Assembly (NCBI RefSeq): GCF_000247815.1
Contig: NC_021678.1
Location: forward strand, 10,351,351 to 10,415,350
Reading direction: 5' to 3'
Length of the DNA stretch: 64,000 nt
DNA from: Ficedula albicollis
Lineage: Eukaryota; Chordata; Aves; Passeriformes; Muscicapidae
In this document: positions 54,351-64,000 of the stretch, one piece after another
Numbering within the stretch: position 1 is the first letter of the stretch
Layout of the letters: every line of letters begins with the position of its first letter
The notes under the pieces: generated by a model
Told to the model about the DNA's origin: nothing
The model's input: the letters and a program-made list of their open reading frames with translations, nothing else
Database searches by the model: none
Position numbers and translations under genes: made by a program

Positions 54351-57300
54351 CTAGAACTCCATGGGCCAAATTAAGATTTCCTGTACTACATTACATAAAT
54401 GAAATAAAGCTTTAAACACCAACCATCACCACTCAAAAACAAAGAAACAAAGCAAACTTTGTAATTTGATTGGTCCCTGAAGTGTACTAAACAGAGCAGT
54501 TTCATTCTATAAGATATGACAAAGAAGACGTCTTACAAAATATTACATGTTCTTTAGTAATTACACATTATTTTCATTAATCCTTCTTTTGATTCCTAGG
54601 TTTGCTACCAAAATTTACCAAGCTTGAGGATTTGACTGCAATCTTACAATTTTGGAACAAATGTCTTGATGAGGGTGAACGTCCCTCAGTTATATGTCCA
54701 AGTTGAAAGAAATGACAGTTTGAAGACAATATTGATTTTTCCCAAATTTCTGTGTGGTCTGACTGAAACGAAAAATTTGAGGTCAGTCTCCCACATTTCA
54801 TTCTTCTCTGGAAGTTATCCCTTAAATAAAAGGTAGAATATTCAAGTAGAAAGAGCAATACTTTAGTAGATTGTACCTTACCCCAAGTTCACCTCCACTG
54901 CTGCAATAAATCATGTTCAGTTTCACATTATTTTGCATTCTGCCTGCTGGGGACCACCAGCAAACAAGTGCAGGTCTGAAGCCTGGAGAGGACACCTCAG
55001 TGAATCACATCACACGAAAGGGATTATTCAAAATTTGAATGCTCTGAAAAATTCAGCATCCATTTAGGGAAAAGACCAGAGTGAATTTGCAGATTCTGAA
55101 GCTGTAGAGAAACTAAAGGAAGACTCTGATGTTCTGAATAACTGAACTCGATGAGAGTATCATAAATGGGTGGAGCTCAGTATGTCTAAAGAGTCTATAA
55201 CAGATTCAATCCAGACCTTGTCTGTATAAAAAGAAAAAAGCCTACAGGTGACTCCATCCAGTAGGAAAAGATATCATAAGCATGTTATTTCATATGTAAA
55301 CTAAAGACTATTTATTTGTGGGGGGGTTTCCCTGAAAGATATGTTTGTATTTCTGTACAATAAAACCTGACTTTGAAGAGCTTTGAAACTCCTTTGTTGC
55401 CAGCCCCCAGTGCTCTGATATAAACTGTGGAAAACTCAATAGTCACAAAAATTTAGAAGTGCACAACTCTACACCTCTCTGCAAGTTAATTTCTCCTGTA
55501 GAACTCAGCCCATACATTTTCTTCCATGCACAAATCAGATCTATAACTAAAGAAAGATTTTTCCATTTCCTGTTCTCACAACAGATGACATGAGAGATTA
55601 GTTCCATGGCAGATGAGCACCCTGGCAGCACTTTGATTTGTCACAATAAATAAGACTCGTGTAGAGCCTAATATATTAAGTAGATGTCAGTACTGACAAA
55701 AAGAGTTAAAGAGCTCCCTCCAAAACTGTAGAGAATATTTGCGTGTTTGGGCACCTTTTCACAAGTACAGAGTTTTTTCAAGCTTCTAAATGGGGATTAG
55801 AATTAGTTAGTGTTTTCTGGAAGAAGAGTTTAGGTCATTACGTTGTTGCTTTTAAAAACAATTTTAACAAGGAATGGTGAACAAGTATTTGGGTGTACAT
55901 GTTGGCTTTGCTATGCTTAGGATTGCATTGGAATGATGGGGAAAAAATAAATCTTCCATCCACACAAAGTTGAACTTCTTCCCTTCATCCTAACCTATCC
56001 CTTTCCCACTGTGGCATGGGGGTTATTCTTTAATTTTTATTTATTCACGCATTGCAAGATGTTGTATATCCTACAACTTGGTTTTTCAAGTGAAAGATGA
56101 TTTTGGAATTGCACTTGAAGGAGTTAACAGATCACTACAGTCAGCCATCAAAAGCACTTTTCAAGAACTGAAAGGGATCACCTGATAAGTATTGTTCTGA
56201 AATTGACAATATCTATTTTTCTGAATTATAGAGCTCTTTGAATTTGTCATTAAACTTCTTCCAAGAAAGGCATCTAACTGATAATTCTTCTGCAGATGTT
56301 TTCATAACAAAGTATTTGCATTTCTAGGATTAGACCTCAACTCCCTATGTTGAAATCAATCAAATTTAAATGAAAAAAGTTGACATTTTGAATTAATTTT
56401 TAAAGGGTCACAGTATTAAGCAGTAGTTTAGCCAGAAGACCAAAGCTTCATCCTAAAGGCCATGGGAAGGTTTGAAATGCTCAGAGATCTTTGCATCACT
56501 CTGGATTTGCAGAACTTCTTATATATAATATGATTAGTAGCTGGTGATTAAGAAAAAGACATCTCTTGTATTCCTTTGGTTTCTATTTACATGAATAGAA
56601 ATAAGTACTGCTGCCTAATGCAGCTGCTAATGCAAGCCACAAACCATAATTAAGTAAAGTAAGGCAAGTCCTACCCAGAAACTGCTCTAATGAATCACCA
56701 AAATAATCAGAAGAGTAAAACTGGTCTAATGTTTTTAAAAGAAGAATTTCATTTGGAGATAAATGTTTAACTTTCTTGATGGGTAAGAACCTTCATGACT
56801 GATTAGCAGCATGACTGTATGACATTGACTGAAAGGGAATTTACTATTATTCTACCTGAAAGTCTTTGAAAAAAGAAACAGTCAAAACATTTTTATTTAA
56901 ATGAAATTTTTTCTTGGGAAAAAACACTGTTCTGATGAAATGCAGGACTTTTTTCTGATGAATTTGACTTTGAGGTCTTTTCAAATAAACTTCTTTTCCA
57001 ACTCAACTTAGGTTTTCTTTTTCTTTTTTTCCCCACCACCCCAGATGTTAAGCAAAATACAATTCTGAATTTATGTGCAGCTCTATTTCTACATAGATGT
57101 AACACACTAACTTTTATAATAATTTGACTTTCATGATTTCAGAAAATGCTCTAGGCATGTAAGGACTGTGACCGTGAATGCAGTGAAAAAAACAAAGTTA
57201 GGAAAACCAGGTTTCTAGCCATCATGTTAAAAGAGTTCTCAGACAACTGGAACAAGACAGCTGACATAAACTGATGGTGCTTTGCTGACTCCCAAGCCAG

Positions 57301-60300
57301 CTGTGCTGATTTGTACACACTGAGCTTCTGACCCACTGTCTCACCAGTCAATAACATTTTACAGCTGTTTCTGCCATCCTGATAAGGCAAGGTTCCAGCC
57401 AAGTTACACTCCATTAAATGAATGCCATCCTTACCCAGTTAAACCAAGCCATTACCAGGCCTTCACAATAAAATGACAATAACCTTAACAGAACAGATAC
57501 CCACTCCATACTGAGGACTAATGAGGTTTGCAGAAGTGTGACAAAAAAAAGAACATCTCTATAGTAACCACAGGCTTGTCTGGCAGCTGGCTCTGCACTA
57601 AGCTGACACTTTTGTCAGCTGGTGCAAGCAGGTCCCCAGTGCCAAGACTGGCACAAAGTGCCACCTACTCTTTGCAGTGGAGTTTCCTAAATGGTTGCAC
57701 CTTGTTCAGCTTTATCTGTATGGCTCAAGTTTTACCTGTGGAAAAAAACAAGAAAACCATGAATGTATCAGGAATATGTGCCCAAGCACAAATATGTGTG
57801 TGCAGGCTTGCCTCAAAGCCCTCTAAGGTAGAAAGGCATTATTACCCTCACTTTGCAAAGGTAAAGTGAGGGGTGGGACAGCTAAAGGACAGAGTTCTTG
57901 TCCTTTGTTTTTATTCCTTTGAGATCTCCTCCCTGGCTGAATTCAGCATTATAAAGATGAATACAGCTGCTTTATCCTCAGCAAGCCAAGCTCCTTGGCA
58001 GTGGTAATGAGGTCTCCCATTCTGGGTTTTCATGGAAAACCAGTCTTAGCTCCTTTGGAGGCCAAAGAGAAGTTGTTGCAACTGCACAGAAAAGATGTCA
58101 CACCAGGTTTCACAAGAGTGTCTGCAATGTTCTGAACTTTTCAGCAGATATCACAGATTTATCATCATTTTGAAAAACTTTCCTTCTAATCAATATCTCT
58201 TCTCTCCCTGGGGATATAAAAATTCACTCTGGAAACTGAGTCAATAAAAAAAATATCTTTTTATACGTTGTGACAAAAGGGAAGGTTTGTCCGCGTTTTT
58301 GAAGAAACCCATTAAACAAATCTCAGCAAAACTATTGTATTACTAGAGTACTGGGAAACAAGCTTTTTAAAAAAGGCTTCACAAATCATTTGCAAGTGGC
58401 AAGAGTGACTCAAAAGCCTCAGATATGCCAGTTAAATATACCAAAGACCACCATAATGAGGAGGAATAGCATGCAAACAGTAATACACATTTACAGTGAG
58501 CTTCATACAAAAAAAAGGCAGTGCTTTGAGACTATATAAAGGAACATTTCCTTCAACAATTAAGAGGGCAGATAACGAATACAGATATAGATAAAGAATA
58601 ATTTCTGAAAAGCTTTTTTTTATTCCATCTGCAAATACTTTATAGACATGTATTTCAAAAAGTTTCAAATCGCCAGTGGAAAATACTTTAGTTCAAATGC
58701 ATCAATGTAACACTGGAAAACAAAGCATTTTCAATCCTATAGAGAGAGGGACTATGTGCACTGTAGAAATACATGATGATAATGCTGTTTAGACAGTGCA
58801 CAACTAGATCTGGGCAAAGGCAAACTTATTCTTGACTATCTAGTTCTCAAAGCCAGACAATTATTTCAGAACCAAAGCTGGCACAGATGCACATGTGCAC
58901 ACATGGGAAATTTTGAAAGTCTCAACAGAATGGCCAGACCTTGACTCCCCAGCCAACATGACAACAACCAGAAAGAGAAGCCAGCTCACCTGGGCTCTGC
59001 TGGACATCACCTGTGCCAGCCCTGCTCCCAGCCAGGAGCAGCACAGCCTCAGCTGCTCAGCCCTCCCTGCAGCCTCAGCCTGCTTAACAGGAGAACTCAG
59101 CCTTGGGTAGTGTTCAGCCCTTCCAACAAAGAGGAGCACAGCAGTTTCCCTCCTGTCTCCTCTGGTTGCTGCAATGGTTTGGTGGCCTGGGCAAGATGAG
59201 CAAAGCCACAGGGACAGTGGGCTCCCTATGCTGGTGGCTTTATTGGCCTAATTCAAGCAGCTGTGCACTGAAACTACAGGAATGCCTCATGCAAGCTCCT
59301 CCCTTGTTTGAGGAGCAAGCAACAACGCAGAAAAAATATATTTAAAAGTGCAAAAACTGGAAGCTAATGCCACCAAACAAAGTGCAGGAATCTGTGAGGA
59401 GATTTTCCTCATTGCTAGAAATTTCACTACAGACTAAGAAGCCAGAACATCACCTGAACCTGCTTTGAAGATAGAGAGTTGCCTAATTGACTGAAGTCCT
59501 AGAAAATGGGTGTTTCCTGCCAATACTGGAGTCTGAATCTGTGGGCAAGCCCTGCTGTGCAGCAGGTTATTGCTGTGCCCTGGTGGGAAAGGGGAGTCAG
59601 GCTGGAAACCACCTGCAGTGCAGGAATTGTAGGTGATTCCACCAGTGTGTTGAGCAGAGGTCACACAATGCTGGCCTTGCTACATTATCATTTTCTGTAG
59701 GTGGGAATAAAAACCAGAAAAATATGTTTTCTAGTAGCATTTGTATTGTAGTAAGACAGACTGAGACCACGTAGGGATATTTCTTACATGTGTTCAGCCA
59801 CATTGGTGATAATTTTAAACTGCAGTACTTGGCAAACAGATGGAGAAGGGCAAGAGACATAAAAGTCCTGTGGTTCATGGATAAAACAAGTGTTTACAGG
59901 AAGGCATTTGATCAAGGATGAGTTTTTTTAAAAGAGGATTAAGACAACTCAAGGACTGGAAGGGGAACAATCCACATAATAGCAGGTTGCAAGAACACCA
60001 TTCATTCTGCACAGAATGAGACAGGACTTTCATGAGAGAAGAAAAACGCAATCATGTGATTAAGACAGCATGGAAAACATATTCACAAGGGGCAAATTAA
60101 GATTGCAGTGATACAGTCTGATGTTTTAATGTTTATTCACACAAACATCATTCTATTTTTATAATGGAAAAGTGAAAAAAAGAAGCTTGCAGAGAATAAT
60201 TGTCTCACTTTTGTTGTGATGTGTATGCATCACTGTGAATTGTTATGTTTGGTTTACTATTCCAAGGGAGGACTATTTCAATAATGTAATTGTTTTATTA

Positions 60301-61200
60301 AATATATAGGTGAAAGAGAACTTTAGCAAATATTTTAACTATTCTTAGAAATGAGTCAAAGTAGTTGTTAGAGCATGAGCTGGAGCTAGGCAGAAGATAG
60401 TTCATTCCAATATCATATACTACAAAAAGCAGCCCTACCTCCCCCAATATACTCACAGTTCCTCAAAATTGCATAACAAACTTAATTAGTTTTCAATTTT
60501 TTGTAATATTTATAATTTTGCTTCTCTTTTTTATCTCTTTATCTGATAGAGAAGTAGAGAAATGGCGAATGAGCCAAGAAACATAAATAATTTAAGTAAA
60601 AATTGTGTTTTGCTGCAAGTTTTCAAAACAAAGTGAAACATTTTTACAATAAAAAACCCCATAAATATTTATTATCTGAAGAACATAAAAAATCTTGACC
60701 ACTTCAAGTTATAACTGGTTTTCTTAAATAGTGGTGCTCAACAAACATGTCAAGTAACAGAGAACGCTGTATTATTTATCACTCAGATGTTTTCACATCT
60801 GGGGATAACAAGGCAGTGGGTAGTAGCAAAAATGGAGCTGTCAGGAATAAGTTGTGTCACACCAGCCTGATTTCCTTCAGTACGCTTTGTTGGCCTAGAA
60901 ACTTTGCAAATAAGGAAGAAGGAGAAGGCTCAGACCTTGTGACTTTTATCTGGTGTATCCCAGAGGTCATTCTCATGAAAGAGATGGGTAAACTTGGGTT
61001 GGATTCCAGATGTCAGGTGAACAAAGTGTGCAAGAGACCCATTGATGGGGATTGCAGTGTCTTCTACACCATGTGGATGGGACAGCTGCAAAAGGAAAAG
61101 CTCAGGTGAGACAGCCAAAATCTTTCCTAGTGAGAGCAAAGACCTGATTCTGCCTCTTGCAAAGTTTGTGGCCTCCTTACAAGAAAAAAAAATAAAAAAT

Positions 61201-61202
<2 letters not shown>
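54351..61202. other. 6.9-kb non-coding stretch, no gene seen
   Basis: The longest frames are 113 codons (+, 57528-57869) and 120 codons (+, 60747-61109). Neither shows a known domain. The 120-codon frame ends CAGGTGAG, a donor-like sequence that is common by chance. Sequence near 58950-59300 is somewhat more GC-rich. I recognise no transposon. Confidence 0.55.

Positions 61203-61271
<69 letters not shown>
61203..61271 (+). repeat. Poly-G run, 69 bp
   Basis: Pure G following an A-rich segment (AAAAAAAATAAAAAATTT) and directly preceding a duplicated unit. Same type as the other G runs and probably artefactual. Poly-Gly and poly-Pro frames crossing it are not genes. Confidence 0.95.
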
Positions 61272-61273
<2 letters not shown>

Positions 61274-61274
61274 A

Positions 61275-61487
61275 TCTATTTTTTTCATAATAGGCTTAGT
61301 GATGTTCTGAAAATTATACACATGTTGCAGTGACACATGAAATGAGGTGCAGTTGAATGATGTCATCCGAGTAAAAGGGACCTCTTAAGGTTCTCTCAGT
61401 CTATTTTTTTCATAATAGGCTTAGTGATGTTCTGATAATTATACACATGCTGCAATGACACATGAAATGAGGTGCAGTTGAATGATG
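61275..61487. repeat. 88-bp direct duplication beside a poly-G run
   Basis: Copy 1 is 61275-61362 and copy 2 is 61400-61487, with a 37-bp spacer, from TCTATTTTTTTCATAATAGG to GCAGTTGAATGATG. Three mismatches. Copy 1 is joined to the poly-G run through CAA. Confidence 0.95.
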
Positions 61488-61619
61488 ACTTTCAGAAGTG
61501 AGTTTAAACCCATATGTGAAAACACACCAGAACCAGGCAAAATATGGATATTTTTAAAAAAGCATTTAAAAATCTATCAAAAATTCAAATATCTGTTCTG
61601 CGGAAAAGTTTCAAAGTGT

Positions 61620-61789
61620 CATCATGCTCTCCCCTGATATTGAAACTCTGTTCTCTGCTCAGGGCATCCCACAGAAGCAGGATTCAAAGCTAGCAGGGAA
61701 CTTGCATCATGCTCTCCCCTGATATTGAAACTCTGTCCTCTGCTCAGGGCATCCCAGAGAAGCAGGATTCAAAGCTAGCAGGGAACTTG
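61620..61789. repeat. 85-bp tandem direct duplication
   Basis: Copies at 61620-61704 and 61705-61789, with no spacer, from CATCATGCTCTCCCC to GCTAGCAGGGAACTTG. Two mismatches. Confidence 0.96.
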
Positions 61790-64000
61790 TCATTGCACTT
61801 CCACCTCACCAGGAAGCCAAACCCCAGAGCCAAAGTTCCTGCTACCTGTAGAGCAGGATGAGAGGATGCATTCCAGCCAGAAGCAGCATTGGAGAATTTT
61901 GTTCCACTATGTTTCTACCATTCTTGCAAAAAATAATATGATCTTATACCACAGGAATGTTTTGTCAGTGAATGACTCAGGGGCATGCTAATAGAAGGGG
62001 GAGCCCCTGTTTGTACACATATCTCAGTAATCAGCAGTGATGGGAAAGCAAATACAGAAACGTTCAGGGCAGTTCAATGGGAGTTGAAATATGATCGTTT
62101 CTCAAATTGTGGCTGACTCTGGCAGGGTATTTTTAAGCAGGACTTCAGCCAATGTCTGAAAAAGTGCATATCAAGCAGCCTTGAGCTTTTAATTTAATTT
62201 ATATCAACCAGCCTACTTGGAGTTTTCAAATTGATTCACCACCAATGTTTGAACATTCTGTGACAGGAGCAATGCATATTGAAGTAGCTAAAGGTCTCCT
62301 TTCAGCATGCCTAATTAACTGTATTTCTGTCACAGGCAGTTGCAAAATATTAGAATATAAATGCATTCTGGATATCAGACAGCAAATTTTAACAGTTATG
62401 ACTGAGTAAAATTCATTATTTGGCTATGAAGCCATTGAGAATCTTGCTTTTCCATGATAGTGTGTTCAAGTGTCCTTCCTTTTCAATAAGGTCAATACAA
62501 TTACTAAAAGTTCTCAATTCTCATAAGCACGTCTGGTCAACTTTGTGCTTAAATAAAAAAAGATACCACAGTAGTCCTGGAAATACTGAGAGGATTCAAA
62601 AACATCAAATCAGTGATGCCATCAGGAAAATTCAGGTTGCAGATAACAGCTGAATGGTGAATACAGAAAATAATCTCAGCAAATATTATGTATTAGACTG
62701 TTGCTGGAGCATTTTGGAAAAATAAACATATTTTTAACAATCTGGAAATCACCTGCATGGGAGCTAAGCATTCAGAATAACACACTTACCCTGAATAATT
62801 TATTCAGTTCCAATATTTACTCTTACATATTCTAGAATTGAATTACTTATATCTAAGCAACCGTAATTGGAAGAGTATTTAAATTCTATTTTCTGCCACA
62901 GGTTTCTCTATGACCTTGAGCAAGCTGTACAGATTTTTTTTTGTGTGTTTGTCCTGCTTTCCAAATTCAGAAATGAAGGAACTGACAGAACTGTCAGGAT
63001 GACAATTTTCTGATGCATACAAGTAATGTTCCAGCAACATGGGCACCTAAGAAACTTGTACAGGGCCCTTTGGAGAGAGAACTGGCAGGACAGGAGCTTG
63101 CACCATGGAGTTGCTGTTTAGGTCTAGATAAGCAGGATAGTGCTGAACCATGATCCAATGGCCATGATCAGTGCTGCAACTTGTGTTTCCTCTTGCATTT
63201 CAGCCTTTATTTTAACCTGGTGTAGCTATGAGATCAAATTCCTTGAGGCCCCCATATCTGAAAAGGGTCTCTTGGTTTATAACAGAGACAAAATTCATCC
63301 AAAATTAATGAGAAGAGTATCAAAATACCCACAGGGTGCAAATAAGGTTAGTCCCACTTAAAACAGCACTAGCAGGAAGAGTTAAACAGGCACAGTTCCC
63401 ATTTTGTCTGCTCCTGCACACTTCACTTGGGCTGCAAGGAAATCAGAGCTGTGACAGATCATTTATATTAATACAATGCACCTGCCAAATTATTTATACA
63501 CCATAAGCATCAGTCTGGAGAAAGTGCACTCTGGGAACTTCATTGGTAGAGAAGAAAGGCTTCACTGGGAGGAAGGCATGTTAAAATAGTGCAGGATTTT
63601 GATCTCAGACATACTCTGGTAAATAGAGAGTGATGCCATTGAAGCCTGCAGACTTAGTTTGGTTCACACCAGTGAATGCGATTGACAGCAGAAAAAGTGT
63701 AAAATTGCAGCATAAGGTGATATGTCACTGACAAGAAAATTGGAAAGAGAAATACAAGTTAGTGTTGGATTGATCTACTATTCTGTGTGTTTCTCCTGGA
63801 ATTACTGAGCTTCCCTACCAGGCTTCTTTGACTGTAATAAGTTATTTCTAATCTCTAGGTGTACATTAATTTTAAATTACTGGGTGCTCCTAAGGTTAGA
63901 AAAGCTAAATAAAGTCTACAGTTTAAAAGAGCATGTTTTCACAAGTATTAAAGAAACAGAAGTGTTTGGTAAACACTGATTGGTTCCTCTAATATTTGGT
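61790..64000. other. Non-coding sequence to the window end
   Basis: Open frames are at most 77 codons (+, 62420-62653). Nothing recognised as a gene, RNA or transposon. Confidence 0.6.

Noticed and set aside
60747..61109. 120-codon frame ending at a CAGGTGAG donor-like site, considered as an exon
   Set aside because: No matching acceptor or recognisable protein family was seen. Donor-like octamers are common by chance.

Overview
The window looks like non-coding DNA from a bird, probably a passerine. It is AT-rich, has no open reading frame that reads as a real protein, and carries two recognisable avian transposon relics. One is the 3' end of a CR1 LINE (about 13740-13876). The other is a solo LTR at 40986-42726, with TG...CA ends and a GGAAT target-site duplication; its sequence resembles LTRs I associate with songbird ERVL-type elements. 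The organism call is an inference from those two repeats. I found no gene, exon, rRNA, tRNA, CRISPR array or operon. The stretch is best read as intergenic or deep intronic sequence.

Two kinds of structure dominate. The first is five poly-G runs, all on the + strand: 2733-2749 (17 bp), 5742-6300 (559 bp), 11637-12377 (741 bp), 41444-42638 (1195 bp) and 61203-61271 (69 bp). They sit at awkward places: beside T tracts, beside a TCTA microsatellite, inside the LTR, and next to duplicated sequence. They are most likely sequencing or gap-filling artefacts. All poly-Gly and poly-Pro open frames come from them.

The second is 20 loci where a unit of 41-647 bp is repeated directly, nearly always with 0-2 bp between copies, at about 94-99.4% identity. 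Two loci have three copies in which the outer pair is essentially identical and the middle copy is a shortened variant. Nine of the 20 fall between 26.7 and 38.3 kb, and only one lies between 8.4 and 26.6 kb. Allelic haplotypes laid end to end by the assembler would explain the pattern, but real recent tandem duplication cannot be excluded from sequence alone.

Remaining features are simple repeats (a pure TCTA tract of 266 bp, an AGAGG polypurine tract of 115 bp, short CA, TTTG, AAAAC, GTT and AAT tracts), an extremely AT-rich patch near 7.1-7.25 kb, a GC-rich patch near 36.7-36.9 kb, and two small perfect palindromes. I saw no convincing new biological system. The most useful result is the evidence that parts of this window may be mis-assembled.
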